Source: Allobosea sp. 47.2.35 (lineage in GTDB: Bacteria > Pseudomonadota > Alphaproteobacteria > Rhizobiales > Beijerinckiaceae). Taken from it: a stretch of DNA of 64,000 nt. Under the pieces are notes generated by a model. It was not told the DNA's origin, made no database searches, and saw only the letters and a program-made list of their open reading frames with translations. Positions 16,740 through 25,510 of this stretch are shown here, one piece after another (position 1 is the stretch's first letter; each line of letters begins with the position of its first letter). The stretch is from NCBI RefSeq assembly GCF_024655635.1, contig NZ_JANLGI010000002.1, forward strand, positions 124,001-188,000, given 5' to 3'. Both the position numbers and the translations under genes were made by a program.

Positions 16740-17207
16740 ATGACAGGAACAGGCGCAGCATCCGCCGACTGCTTTCCCGCCGCATTGGCCGCTCTGCGCA
16801 GCGCCTTGGCCGATGTCGCCAATGGCGATGTACGGGCGATCAAGGAACTCTATTCGCATAGCCATGAGGCGACGAGCTTCTATGGCTGGGGCGGTTACGA
16901 GAAGGGTTGGGAGGCTGTCTCCCGGCGCTGGGACTGGGCTGCGGAGCAGTTCAAGGGCGGCACCGTCTCACATGAGAACATCACCACCGTGCTTGGAGAT
17001 CCCATCGCTCTCGTCACCGATATCGAGACCTTCGAGGTCGCGATGACGCCGGGCGCCCCGCCCGCGCGCTGGACCAATCGCGTCACCCATGTCTTCCGCT
17101 TCGAAGAGGGCGGCTGGCGCCTGTTGCATCGGCACGCGAACCGGCTGGAGGGGCGGTACGATCCGGCCAATAGGCTTCAGGCAGCGGGTGCGGCTCCACG
17201 AGATTGA
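16740..17207 (+). CDS. NTF2-like (SnoaL-type) protein
   Basis: This 155-residue protein has the cone-shaped NTF2/SnoaL-like fold pattern: an N-terminal helix (ALRSALADVANGDVRAIKELY), an aromatic-rich stretch (FYGWGGYEKGWEAVSRRW), and beta strands ending VTHVFRFEEGGWRLLHRHANR. Such proteins include ketosteroid isomerase-like enzymes and ligand-binding proteins, so no function can be set. Its stop codon overlaps the -35 of the predicted argC promoter. Confidence 0.75.
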   Translation: MTGTGAASADCFPAALAALRSALADVANGDVRAIKELYSHSHEATSFYGWGGYEKGWEAVSRRWDWAAEQFKGGTVSHENITTVLGDPIALVTDIETFEVAMTPGAPPARWTNRVTHVFRFEEGGWRLLHRHANRLEGRYDPANRLQAAGAAPRD

Positions 17208-17232
17208 CAGCCGCGCGCCTTGCGAACATATA
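17204..17232 (+). promoter_or_regulatory. argC promoter
   Basis: TTGACA (17204-17209), a 17-base spacer, then CATATA (17227-17232). Transcription would start near 17239, at or just before the ATG of an Arg-rich leader reading frame. Confidence 0.6.
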
Positions 17233-17239
17233 CGGTGCC

Positions 17240-17299
17240 ATGATGATGAGCTTCATCCGACGTCGCCCTGTCCAGGCCGCTCCGGCGCGCCCGCGATGA
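17240..17299 (+). CDS. Putative arginine leader peptide of argC
   Basis: This 19-codon frame begins with three ATG codons and contains five arginine codons, three of them consecutive (CGA CGT CGC at 17258-17266). It lies immediately downstream of the argC promoter and upstream of an intrinsic terminator at 17327-17352. GGCGCG at 17284-17289 can pair with CGCGCC at 17329-17334, which would break the terminator's left arm. A ribosome stalled on the Arg codons would leave 17284-17289 free, while one at the stop codon would cover it. This is the arrangement of a transcription attenuator. Expression is not shown; high-GC DNA makes chance pairing possible. Confidence 0.5.
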   Translation: MMMSFIRRRPVQAAPARPR

Positions 17300-17326
17300 C
17301 GCTCGGCTGACGTCCGAACGCCCGCG

Positions 17327-17352
17327 ACCGCGCCACCGAGCGCGGTTTTTTT
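17327..17352 (+). terminator. Intrinsic terminator in the argC leader
   Basis: Stem ACCGCG / CGCGGT (17327-17332 with 17341-17346), 8-base loop, followed by a run of T to 17352. It lies before the argC start at 17395 and after the argC promoter, as an attenuator would. Confidence 0.65.
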
Positions 17353-17394
17353 ATGCCTTTAGCCAACTCGCCTGCCCAGCCACCGGGGGTCCCG

Positions 17395-18330
17395 ATGAGC
17401 CAGAACCTGAAAACCATCTTCATCGACGGCGAAGCCGGCACCACCGGTCTCGGCATCCGCGAGCGCCTGGCCGTGGTGCCTGAGGTCGCGGTCAAGAGCA
17501 TCGATCCCGACAAGCGCAAGGACCCCGCCGCCCGCAAGGACATGATGGCGAGCGTCGACCTCGTCGTGCTTTGCCTGCCCGATGAGGCCGCCAAGGAATC
17601 AGTCGCGCTCGCCGACCAGCTCGGCTCCGACGCGCCGAAGATCGTCGATGCGGCGACAGCCCATCGCGTCGCGCCGGGCTGGGTCTATGGCTTCGCCGAG
17701 CTTGAGCCGGGCCATGCCGAGAAGATCGCCAGGGCCGACCGGGTCGCCAACCCCGGCTGCTATCCCACCGGCGCCATCGCGCTGCTGCGTCCGCTCGTCG
17801 ATGCCGGCCTGATGGCGCAGGATCATCCCGTCACGGTCAACGCGGTCTCCGGCTACTCCGGCGGCGGCAAGTCGATGATCGAGGATTTCGAGACCGGCGT
17901 CGCCCCTGCCTTCGAGCTTTACGGCCTCGGGCTCCGGCACAAGCACCTGCCCGAATTGCAGGCCTATGCCCGGCTGACCCGGCGGCCGATCTTCGTGCCC
18001 TCGGTCGGCAATTTCCGGCAGGGCATGCTGGTCTCCGTGCCGCTGCATCTCGACACGCTGCCGGGCCGGCCGGGCGTCGCCGACCTCCACCATGCGCTCG
18101 CCGAGCGCTATGCTGGATCGACCTATGTCAGCGTGCTCCCGCAGGACGGCCAAAACGGCAAGATCGAGCCGGAAGCGCTGAACGACACCAACAAGCTGGA
18201 GCTCACCGTGTTCGGGCAGGACGATCTCGGCCAGGCGGTCCTGGTCGCGCGGCTCGACAATCTCGGCAAGGGCGCCTCGGGTGCGGCGGTGCAGAACATC
18301 CGCCTGATGCTCGGCCTGCCTGAAGGCTGA
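17395..18330 (+). CDS. argC: N-acetyl-gamma-glutamyl-phosphate reductase
   Basis: This 311-residue enzyme catalyses the third step of arginine synthesis, the NADPH-dependent reduction of N-acetylglutamyl phosphate. The N-terminal Rossmann part has FIDGEAGTTGLGIRERL, and the catalytic cysteine is in VANPGCYPTGAIALLRPL. GYSGGGKSMIEDF is the substrate-binding loop. Its length and FIDGEAGTTG start mark the short, type 2 AGPR family. ATG 17395 has a GGGGGT Shine-Dalgarno; an in-frame ATG at 17353 directly after the terminator's T-run would add 14 residues and is unlikely. It is apparently controlled by an arginine attenuator. Confidence 0.95.
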   Translation: MSQNLKTIFIDGEAGTTGLGIRERLAVVPEVAVKSIDPDKRKDPAARKDMMASVDLVVLCLPDEAAKESVALADQLGSDAPKIVDAATAHRVAPGWVYGFAELEPGHAEKIARADRVANPGCYPTGAIALLRPLVDAGLMAQDHPVTVNAVSGYSGGGKSMIEDFETGVAPAFELYGLGLRHKHLPELQAYARLTRRPIFVPSVGNFRQGMLVSVPLHLDTLPGRPGVADLHHALAERYAGSTYVSVLPQDGQNGKIEPEALNDTNKLELTVFGQDDLGQAVLVARLDNLGKGASGAAVQNIRLMLGLPEG

Positions 18331-18429
18331 AACTGCCTCCGGTGCGCGACGGAGACATTTTGTCTCCTCTGTTCAGAGGAGACAATTTCGCGTCGCGCGC
18401 GTTAAAGTAGTCGTCCCCCTGGGCGAGGG

Positions 18430-19536
18430 ATGGACGTGGCAGGCGACGAATTCGAGAATGCGCTGATCGACGGCATCTATGAAGCCGCGATCGTTCCTGA
18501 AAGCTGGCCGGCGGTGCTGCGCGATACCGCGCGGATCGCCCATTGCCGCGAAGCATTGCTCGGGACCGTGCTGCATGACGAGGTGCGCCTGCTCGCTTCG
18601 TCGCCGGAGTTCTGCGAGAGCTACGAAGAGGTGTTGCGCCGCATTCCGTTGCCGGTCAACGAGCGGGCGCAGCGCCTGCTCGTGCATGGGCGGCACGGCT
18701 TCATCACCGACGAGGACGTCTTTACCGGCGACGAGATCGCCCGGGAGCCTGTCTATCAGGAGCACCTGATCCCGGCCGGCTACGGTTCGGGAGTCGCGAC
18801 CGTGATCGGCGCGCCGACCGGCGATACGACGATCGTCCATTGCGAGCGGACCTTCGCGGAGGGCACCGTCGATGGCCAGGCCATCGCCGCGCTCGACCGG
18901 CTGCGACCGCATTTCGCCCGGGCCGGACTGCTCGGGCGCCGGCTGGCGATGGAGCGCGCGCGCGCCGCCTCGCAGGCCCTAGAGCTGATGGGGCTGCCGG
19001 CTGCGGTTCTCAGCCTGCGTGGCCATCTGCTTGATGCCAATGCCCTGTTCCAGGACCTGATGCCGGGCGTGTTCCTGGATCGCGCCGCCCGGCTGACCCT
19101 TGCGCACGCTCCGGCCGACGAGATGCTGGCGGCGGTGATCGCAGGGTTCTCGCGCTCGGATCTGCCTCAGCTGGTTCGCTCGCTGCCGATCCCGTCCAAT
19201 CGCGGCGAGAGCCCGATGGTGGTGCATGTCGCGCCGATACGCGGCCGGGCGCGCGATGTCTTCTCCTTCGCCGGCGCCATCATCGTCGCGACGCCCGTCG
19301 CTGCGGGGGCAGGGCCGGATGCCGGGCTGATCGCCGGCTTGTTCGACCTGACGCCGGCGGAAGCGCGGCTGGCGGCCGTCATCGCGGGCGGCCATCCGCC
19401 GCGGGATGCGGCGTCGCGTCTTGGCGTGACCGAGGCCACGGCGCGCACGACGCTGAAGCGCATCCTCGCCAAGACCGGCACGCGCCGGCAGGCCGATCTC
19501 GTCGGCTTGTTGAAGAGCGCGACCGGGCCGCGCTGA
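18430..19536 (+). CDS. LuxR-type helix-turn-helix regulator
   Basis: This 368-residue regulator has a C-terminal LuxR/GerE HTH of about 60 residues (LTPAEARLAAVIAGGHPPRD, then ASRLGVTEATARTTLKRIL). The long N-terminal part shows no receiver signature and resembles the PAS-like, unassigned N-terminal regions of similar alphaproteobacterial LuxR proteins. No cognate autoinducer synthase is nearby. It stands alone, about 100 bp after argC and convergent with the FAH-family hydrolase. A target cannot be inferred. Confidence 0.85.
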   Translation: MDVAGDEFENALIDGIYEAAIVPESWPAVLRDTARIAHCREALLGTVLHDEVRLLASSPEFCESYEEVLRRIPLPVNERAQRLLVHGRHGFITDEDVFTGDEIAREPVYQEHLIPAGYGSGVATVIGAPTGDTTIVHCERTFAEGTVDGQAIAALDRLRPHFARAGLLGRRLAMERARAASQALELMGLPAAVLSLRGHLLDANALFQDLMPGVFLDRAARLTLAHAPADEMLAAVIAGFSRSDLPQLVRSLPIPSNRGESPMVVHVAPIRGRARDVFSFAGAIIVATPVAAGAGPDAGLIAGLFDLTPAEARLAAVIAGGHPPRDAASRLGVTEATARTTLKRILAKTGTRRQADLVGLLKSATGPR

Positions 19537-19768
19537 AACGCTGAGCTGGAAACCCCCCATTTGGGGGATGGCAAACGGCGATGCCGACGTCAGAGTGGGG
19601 TTCTCAAGAGAGGCCGCAAGGCCACAGGCGAGTATCAGCTTGCGCTGCCGAAGCTGGGTCAAGCGGCTTCGGCAGTGCTTTTTCGCTCTGGCTCGCTGCA
19701 CTGCCTGTTTTTGTCTTGCTATCGGGCCACTGACCAGCCGGCCGTGATCCTCTTGCCGCCAAAATGAA

Positions 19769-19788
19769 AGGGGCGCCGAAGCGCCCCT
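19769..19788 (-). terminator. Terminator after the FAH-family gene
   Basis: Perfect 8-bp stem AGGGGCGC / GCGCCCCT (19769-19776 with 19781-19788), loop CGAA. On the minus strand it is followed by TTTCATTTTGG. It starts 8 bp past the stop codon at 19796. Confidence 0.75.
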
Positions 19789-19795
19789 GCCATGG

Positions 19796-20644
19796 TCACC
19801 CCTTGTAGGGGATGAAGTTCTGCTTCTGCACCCCGAGGCCCTCGATCCCGAGGGTGACGACCTCGCCGCCCTTGAGGAAGCGCGGCGGCTTGAAGCCGAG
19901 GCCGACGCCCGGAGGCGTACCGGTGGTGATGACGTCGCCCGGATCGAGCCGCATGAACTGGCTGATATAGTGGACCAGGTAGGCGGCACCGAAGATCATC
20001 GTCTTGGTCGAGCCGTTCTGCACGCGCTCGCCATCGACCTCGAGCCACATGCCGAGATTCTGGATGTCCTTGATCTCGTCGGTGGTGACGAGCCAGGGGC
20101 CGAGCGGCCCGAAGGTCGGGCAGCCCTTGCCCTTGGCCCACTGGCCGCCGCGCTCCTGCTGGAAGGCGCGCTCGGAGACGTCGTTGCAGACGCAGAAGCC
20201 GGCGATCGCCGCCATCGCGTCCTTTTCCTCGATATAGGAGCCGCCGTCGCCGATCACGATCGCGAGTTCGACCTCCCAGTCAGTCTTCTGCGAGCCCTTC
20301 GGGATGATCACGTCGTCATTCGGTCCGACGATGCAGTTCGGGGCCTTGTTGAAGAGGATCGGCTCCTTCGGGATCTCGGCGCCGGTCTCGGCGGCGTGAT
20401 CGGCGAAGTTGAGGCCGACGGCGATGAAGTTGCGCACATCCGCGACGCAGGCGCCGATGCGCGGCGAGCCCGAGACGAGCGGCAGGGATTCCGGCGCCAG
20501 AGCCTTGACCTTGGCGAGCGAGGCAGAGGTCAGCGCCTTGCCGCCAAGATCGGAAATGACGCCGGACAGGTCGCGCAACCCGCCCTTGGCATCGAGGAGG
20601 GCCGGCTTTTCCTGGCCCGGTGCGCCGTAGCGGAGCAGTTTCAA
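19796..20644 (-). CDS. Fumarylacetoacetate hydrolase (FAH) family protein
   Basis: This 282-residue protein of the FAH superfamily (acylpyruvases, oxaloacetate decarboxylases, ring-cleavage hydratases) has the metal-site pieces NFADHAAE, DWEVELAIVIG and TTGTPPGVGLG. The start is TTG 20644 (protein begins with KLLRYGAPGQEKPAL after the initiator), preceded by GGGGGA. The longer reading frame adds 71 unrelated residues. It closely resembles the alphaproteobacterial ureidoglycolate lyase / 2-hydroxyhepta-2,4-diene-1,7-dioate isomerase-like group, so annotated names vary. It has no operon partner, and the substrate is unknown. Confidence 0.88.
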   Translation of the reverse strand: MKLLRYGAPGQEKPALLDAKGGLRDLSGVISDLGGKALTSASLAKVKALAPESLPLVSGSPRIGACVADVRNFIAVGLNFADHAAETGAEIPKEPILFNKAPNCIVGPNDDVIIPKGSQKTDWEVELAIVIGDGGSYIEEKDAMAAIAGFCVCNDVSERAFQQERGGQWAKGKGCPTFGPLGPWLVTTDEIKDIQNLGMWLEVDGERVQNGSTKTMIFGAAYLVHYISQFMRLDPGDVITTGTPPGVGLGFKPPRFLKGGEVVTLGIEGLGVQKQNFIPYKG

Positions 20645-21066
20645 GGTGTTTCCCCCGTTTTCAAACGATCTAAATGGGTGGGATGGATTCTGAGCGGATG
20701 CCGGCCGGAAACACAAGCCCGTCATCGCGCATGGGGCATCCGCGATCAGCAGGCGGCCGGATTGTGGCGCGAATGCAACGGAGCTTCTCAAAGCGACAAA
20801 TGCCGCTACGGGAGCTGCTGTCAACGCGCCGGAGCCGAAAGGCCCGAAAACCAGCAATAGTTCTTATGTAAACGATATCTTTCTGAACAATCTCGCCGGC
20901 GCATGCTCGGAAATCATCGCTTTTGGGCTGTTTTCGATGATGCTGAGGGCAAATGAGGGGATCGTGTGGCAATTTCTGGGCGCTTGAAGCGGGATTGCGG
21001 CGGGAAACGGCTCGGGTCATGCTTCGAATCAAGCGGGGTGTCTGGCCTCGAAGAACCTAAACCGGG
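20645..21066. other. Divergent intergenic region
   Basis: No gene is seen in these 422 bases between the FAH-family gene and the FadL-type porin. An A/T-rich patch at about 20855-20890 could hold a promoter for the FAH gene on the minus strand, but I cannot place its -35 and -10 with confidence. No strong hairpin was noticed. Confidence 0.4.
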
Positions 21067-22413
21067 ATGGATTCGATGAAGGGCCTTGTTCGTACCGCCG
21101 CAGCCGCCACGGTTTCGCTCGCCGCTCTCCTTGCGGCTGGAGCGGCCTCGGCCAGCTCGTTCGCCATCCGCAGCGGCCAGAGCGCCGAAGGCCTCGGCAT
21201 GGCCTATGCCGGCGCGGCCTCGGGCGGCATCGGCATGGGTTCGATGGCCTGGAACCCGGCGACCATCACCATGTTCCCCGGCCGCAATAGCAACTGGAAC
21301 TTCACCTATCTCTATGCCAATGGCGATTATCAGCCGAATTCGGTGACGCGTCTCGGCTCGCCTGTCGGCCCCGCCAGCCCGATCCAGGGCGGCACGGGCA
21401 ATATCGGTGGTGACGGCGCCTTCATTCCCGCGTCCTACTCCGCCTGGCAGCTGACGGACCGGTTCTGGATCGGCCTGACGACCGGTGCGCCTTACGGGCT
21501 GCGTTCCAAGGCCGAAAATCAGGTCCATGCGGGTCAGGTCTATGGCCGGTCTGCCAAGGTCCGTTCGATCAACGTCTCTCCGACCATCGGTTATCAGGTC
21601 AATGACTGGCTCTCGATCGGTGCCGCCTTCCAGATTCAGTACCTGAAGGCCAATCTGAAGACTGCGACCGGCGCGAACATCGGTCAGGCTATCGGTCCGA
21701 CGGCCCCGAACCAGATTCTGGACGGTGACACGGTCGATTACGGTTTCCGTTTCGGCGCGACCTTGACGCCGTTCCAAGGCACCACGATCGGTATCGCTTA
21801 TCGCTCCTCGATCCGGCAGACGCTGGAAGGCGACCTCGGTACCTTGGCCGGCGTCGTGCCGATCAAGGCCAACCTGAACCTGCCGGACTCGGTCGTCTTC
21901 GGCATCTCGCAGGTCATCAATGAGCAGTGGCAGGCCCATCTCGGCGTGGAATGGACGAACTGGAGCCGCTTCCGCCGGATCCCGATCGTCAGCCAGATTT
22001 CCGGCCGTCCGGTTTCGGGGCTGAACTTCGTCTATGACGACAGCTGGTTCTTCAGCGGCGCCGTCGAGTACAAGTACAACCGGGACCTGACCCTGCGAGC
22101 CGGCGTGGCCTACGAGCTTTCGGCGGTCAACGATACCAACCGGACGGTGTTCATCTCGGACAACGACCGCCTCTGGCTGTCGGCCGGTGCGAGCTATCAG
22201 GTGACCGACAAGCTGAAGCTGGACCTCGGCTACACCTACATCCACGTGAACAAGGCTGCCGTGAACTACACGGGTGCCCACCCGCAGCAGGGCCCGGTGT
22301 TCTACAGCGCCGAAGCCAAGCCCTATATCCACATTCTTTCGGCTGGCCTGACCTACCGCTGGGACAATCCCGCCGAGACGATCCCGGTCCAGCCGGTGGT
22401 CCGCAAGTACTGA
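21067..22413 (+). CDS. OmpP1/FadL family outer-membrane transport protein
   Basis: This roughly 448-residue beta-barrel channel would carry hydrophobic compounds such as long-chain fatty acids across the outer membrane. It has a signal peptide (hydrophobic core VSLAALLAAGAASAS, cleavage near residue 29). The FadL N-terminal hatch signature follows (FAIRSGQSAEGLGMAYAGA, then MAWNPATITMFPG), and alternating barrel strands run to a near-terminal aromatic strand (ILSAGLTYRWD). A second ATG at 21076 is a possible start. It is monocistronic, with a terminator at 22438-22463. Confidence 0.92.
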   Translation: MDSMKGLVRTAAAATVSLAALLAAGAASASSFAIRSGQSAEGLGMAYAGAASGGIGMGSMAWNPATITMFPGRNSNWNFTYLYANGDYQPNSVTRLGSPVGPASPIQGGTGNIGGDGAFIPASYSAWQLTDRFWIGLTTGAPYGLRSKAENQVHAGQVYGRSAKVRSINVSPTIGYQVNDWLSIGAAFQIQYLKANLKTATGANIGQAIGPTAPNQILDGDTVDYGFRFGATLTPFQGTTIGIAYRSSIRQTLEGDLGTLAGVVPIKANLNLPDSVVFGISQVINEQWQAHLGVEWTNWSRFRRIPIVSQISGRPVSGLNFVYDDSWFFSGAVEYKYNRDLTLRAGVAYELSAVNDTNRTVFISDNDRLWLSAGASYQVTDKLKLDLGYTYIHVNKAAVNYTGAHPQQGPVFYSAEAKPYIHILSAGLTYRWDNPAETIPVQPVVRKY

Positions 22414-22437
22414 GCGGCATCGATCGCCATCACGAGA

Positions 22438-22463
22438 AAGCCGGCCTTCGGGCCGGCTTTTTT
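22438..22463 (+). terminator. Terminator of the FadL-type gene
   Basis: 9-bp stem AAGCCGGCC / GGCCGGCTT around TTCG (22438-22459), followed by a T-run to about 22463. Confidence 0.9.
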
Positions 22464-22549
22464 GTTGTCGTTTTGCTGCCGGCTTTTCCGGGATGCTGGC
22501 ACCCGCGCCGCGCGGTTGGAATGTACGCCACGGCGGCTTGGAGCAGGTA

Positions 22550-23017
22550 ATGTCGATCACGATCGGGCGGGCCGGCAGACAGCATCTCTCCGCATGGGCG
22601 GCCCTGAGGGCAGAACTCTGGCCTGATGAGGGAGCCGAACAGCATCGAGACGAGTTGGCCGACGTGTTGTCAGCCGGCAGCGATCGCGATTTCGCCTGCG
22701 TCGCCCTGACAGCGGAGGGCGTCTGCGTCGGCTTCGCCGAGGCTGCCTTGCGGACCGACTATGTCAATGGCTGCGAGACGTCGCCGGTCGTCTTCCTCGA
22801 AGGCATCTTCGTGGCTGAGCCGCACCGGCGATCCGGGATCGCCCGGAGGCTCTGCCGCGCCGTCGAGGATTGGGGACGCGCGCGCGGCTGCTCGGAATTC
22901 GCCTCCGACGCTGCGATCGACAATGCCGGGAGCCTTGCGCTGCATCGCGCGCTCGGCTTCGTCGAGACCGAGCGCGTGGTTTACTTCCGCAAGGCCGTCG
23001 GCGCGACCGGCGCCTGA
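22550..23017 (+). CDS. Aminoglycoside 6'-N-acetyltransferase-like GNAT protein
   Basis: This 155-residue GNAT protein is strikingly similar to chromosomal AAC(6')-I enzymes, which acetylate the 6'-amino group of aminoglycosides with acetyl-CoA. Shared hallmarks I recognise are DYVNGCETSPVVFLEGIFV, the acetyl-CoA loop HRRSGIARRL, SEFASDAAIDNAGSLALHR and the end LGFVETERVVYF. It is full length for the family (about 145-155). ATG 22550 has a GGAGCAGG Shine-Dalgarno; the longer frame adds 19 residues. It stands alone, with no resistance cassette, integron site or mobile element, so it looks native. Activity on drugs is not shown; a cell-wall sugar or other amine is an alternative substrate. Confidence 0.85.
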   Translation: MSITIGRAGRQHLSAWAALRAELWPDEGAEQHRDELADVLSAGSDRDFACVALTAEGVCVGFAEAALRTDYVNGCETSPVVFLEGIFVAEPHRRSGIARRLCRAVEDWGRARGCSEFASDAAIDNAGSLALHRALGFVETERVVYFRKAVGATGA

Positions 23018-23028
23018 CCGGGAAGGCC

Positions 23029-24849
23029 TCAGGCCTTCGCCTTCACATAGGTCCCGGGCGCATCGGCGAGCGCCTTAAGCTTGCCGCCGCCCGGCTCGCG
23101 TGCCGCGACCTTCTTCGGCGCCTGCGCCTCCAGCCAGCCGAACCAGTGCGGCCACCAGGAGCCCGGATGCTCGTCCGCCTTGGCCAGCCAGTCGGCATAG
23201 CGGCCCTTGGCCGGCCCGCTGGTCCAGTACTGGTACTTCACCTTGGCCGGCGGATTGACGACGCCGGCGATATGCCCGGAGCCGGCGACGACGTGCTCGA
23301 CCGGTCCGCCGAAGCATTGCGAGCCGTTGAAGACCGACTGCGCGGGGGCGATATGGTCCTCGCGCGCCGCGAGATTGTAGATCGGGACGGTCACCTGCTT
23401 GAGATCGAGCGTCTTGCCGCCGATCCGCATCTCGCCCTTGGAGAGCTTGTTGTCGAGGTAGCAGTTGCGCAGATAGAAGGAGTGGTTCGCCGCCGGCATC
23501 CGGGTGGAATCCGAGTTCCAGTAGAGCAGGTCGAAGGGCGTCGGCGCCTTGCCCTTCAGGTAGTTGTTGACGGCGTAGGACCAGATCAGGTCGTTCGGCC
23601 TGAGCATGTTGAAGGCGCCGGACATGCGCGAGCCGTCGAGATAGCCGGTCCGGGCCATCTGCTCCTCGATCGCGCGAATCTGCTCCTCGTCGACGAAGAC
23701 CGAGAGCTCGCCGGCCTGCGAGAAATCGACCTGCGTGGTGAAGAAGGTCGCGCTCTCGATGCGCTTGTCGCGCACCGCCGCCATATAGGCCAGCGTCACG
23801 CCAAGCAGCGTGCCGCCGACGCAGTAGCCGATCGCCGAGACCTTCTTCTCGCCTGTCGCGTCCTCGATCGCATCGAGCGCTGCGAAGATGCCCTCGCGCA
23901 TGTAGCTCTCGAAATCCTTGGCGGCATGGCGCGCATCCGGATTGACCCAGGAGATGCAGAAGACCGTCAGCCCCTGCTCGACGCACCAGCGGATGAAGCT
24001 CTTCTCCGGGTTGAGGTCGAGGATGTAGAACTTGTTGATCCAGGGCGGCACGATCAGCAGCGGCCGTTTCAGCACCTGTGGTGTCGAGGGCGCATACTGG
24101 ATCAGCTCGATGATCTCGTTGCGGAAGATGACCTTGCCCGGCGTCGTCGCGATATTGACGCCGACCTCGAAGGCGCTGCCGTCGGACTGGCGGATCTTGA
24201 GCTCGCCGCCGCCGGCCTCGACATCCTCGGCATACATCTTCATGCCGCGCACGAGGTTCTCGCCGTTCTGCTGCATCGTCTCGCGCAGCAGTTCGGGGTT
24301 GGTCGCGACGAAATTGGTGGGCGAGAGGGCGCCGGCGATCTGCTTGATGTAGAAGCGGGCCTTCTCGCGCGTGTGCGGATCGAGATCGTCGGCCTTGTCG
24401 ACCATCGTCTCGGCCCAGCGCGAGCCGATCAGATAGGCCTGCTTGATGAAGTCGAAGGTCGGATGGTTGGTCCAGTCCGGGTCCTTGAAGCGGCCGTCGC
24501 GCTTGTCAGGCTCGGCGACGGGTGCGACCTCCTCGCCGCTGGCGCGCTTCAACGCGGTGCTCCAGAGATTCATGAAGTCGCCCGTCAGCGAGGCCTGCGC
24601 CTCGATGATCTTGGAGGGGTCGTTGACCCAGCGCTCGGCGACGCGGCCCAGCGTCTTGACCATGTCGCTGGCCTCGTCGGCCTGGCCGGTCTTGGCCTCG
24701 CCGCGCTCGATCGGCTTCAGATAGGCGGCGGTGACCTTCCCATACTCCTCGACGAGCCGGCCCATATTCTGCGCGAACTGGTCGAAGTCCGGGGCAGCGG
24801 CCTCAGCCGGGCCGGTGGTGTCCTTCGCCCTGTCGCTTTTTCCGCTCAT
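23029..24849 (-). CDS. phaC: Class I poly(3-hydroxyalkanoate) synthase
   Basis: This 606-residue enzyme polymerises (R)-3-hydroxyacyl-CoA into PHA granules. The alpha/beta-hydrolase fold holds a lipase-like box GYCVGG with nucleophile Cys343, and the rest of the triad is Asp498 (REDHIAP) and His526 (GSGHIAG). The PhaC N-terminal domain precedes it, and the [12 protein letters not shown] motif is present near residue 268. Length fits class I. ATG 24849 (MSGKSDRAK) is chosen; the longer frame runs back through a divergent gene. No phaA/phaB/phaR gene is adjacent in the window. Confidence 0.96.
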   Translation of the reverse strand: MSGKSDRAKDTTGPAEAAAPDFDQFAQNMGRLVEEYGKVTAAYLKPIERGEAKTGQADEASDMVKTLGRVAERWVNDPSKIIEAQASLTGDFMNLWSTALKRASGEEVAPVAEPDKRDGRFKDPDWTNHPTFDFIKQAYLIGSRWAETMVDKADDLDPHTREKARFYIKQIAGALSPTNFVATNPELLRETMQQNGENLVRGMKMYAEDVEAGGGELKIRQSDGSAFEVGVNIATTPGKVIFRNEIIELIQYAPSTPQVLKRPLLIVPPWINKFYILDLNPEKSFIRWCVEQGLTVFCISWVNPDARHAAKDFESYMREGIFAALDAIEDATGEKKVSAIGYCVGGTLLGVTLAYMAAVRDKRIESATFFTTQVDFSQAGELSVFVDEEQIRAIEEQMARTGYLDGSRMSGAFNMLRPNDLIWSYAVNNYLKGKAPTPFDLLYWNSDSTRMPAANHSFYLRNCYLDNKLSKGEMRIGGKTLDLKQVTVPIYNLAAREDHIAPAQSVFNGSQCFGGPVEHVVAGSGHIAGVVNPPAKVKYQYWTSGPAKGRYADWLAKADEHPGSWWPHWFGWLEAQAPKKVAAREPGGGKLKALADAPGTYVKAKA

Positions 24850-24964
24850 GGCCTGCCCTTTCCCCCGCTCGTTATAGGATAGCGCATCGCGCTCCATTTT
24901 GGTCCTATTAAGGACGCAGCCGCTGTGCTTTACCAAGCAAAATCGACAACCGCTGGATGTCCCG

Positions 24965-25327
24965 ATGCCGACTGAAATCTCCGCGAAAAAGCCGCTCCTG
25001 ATTCCGGCGGCCCTGGTTGCGGTGGGCGTGGCGCTCGCCGGCTGCGGCAGCGACGAGGGCTTCAAGGGCGTGGCCGAGGCTGCGGGCCTGGCGACCACGC
25101 CGCAGGAATCCAAGGCCTTCGTGCGGGAAACCCGCCCGGCCGATCTCGAATACGTCCCAGTCGGGTCGAGTGTGACGCGCACCGCGCCGCGCAAGCCGGT
25201 CGAGGACTACAAGAAGATCGAGGCCGCGCTCGAGGCCAAGCAGAAAGCCAATGAGGCTGCCGGCAACACCGCCAAGGCGCTCGGCACGACGCCGCCGCCG
25301 GAGCCGGCAAAAATCCCCAAGAACTGA
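24965..25327 (+). CDS. Small lipoprotein of unknown function
   Basis: This 120-residue protein has a basic start, a hydrophobic segment ([17 protein letters not shown]) and a lipobox ALAGC with the modified Cys near residue 27. The mature part is rich in Lys, Ala and Pro ([15 protein letters not shown], then [13 protein letters not shown]). It is divergent from phaC. I do not recognise the family; it may be a periplasmic inner- or outer-membrane anchored protein. ATG 24965 is chosen since upstream codons lack signal character. Confidence 0.75.
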   Translation: MPTEISAKKPLLIPAALVAVGVALAGCGSDEGFKGVAEAAGLATTPQESKAFVRETRPADLEYVPVGSSVTRTAPRKPVEDYKKIEAALEAKQKANEAAGNTAKALGTTPPPEPAKIPKN

Positions 25328-25510
25328 GAACAGGTCCGGCCGAAGCGCCGGATTGCTCGGGCGGGCGCCTTCGTGCGCACCGCGAATCGCAAGAACTTGC
25401 GTATTTTGCTCTGTCATGACGAAAGATGCGGTGCTAAGCACCCTCGACGCAAGGATGTAATCCCGGCGCAATCATGACACCGCCCGTCGGCGGCCGAGGA
25501 CCTGTTCGAG

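Noticed and set aside
17353-17394. argC starting at ATG 17353
   Set aside because: That ATG directly follows the T-run of the leader terminator and has no Shine-Dalgarno; ATG 17395 has GGGGGT.
19537-19768. A 68-codon frame at 19561-19767
   Set aside because: It has no Shine-Dalgarno and no family resemblance, and sits in an ordinary convergent intergenic stretch. CCCCC-ATTT-GGGGG at 19554-19567 is a hairpin without a T-run.
22870-24882. A 670-codon open frame on the plus strand opposite phaC
   Set aside because: It is a shadow of phaC, a very well supported gene, and its translation shows no recognisable domain.
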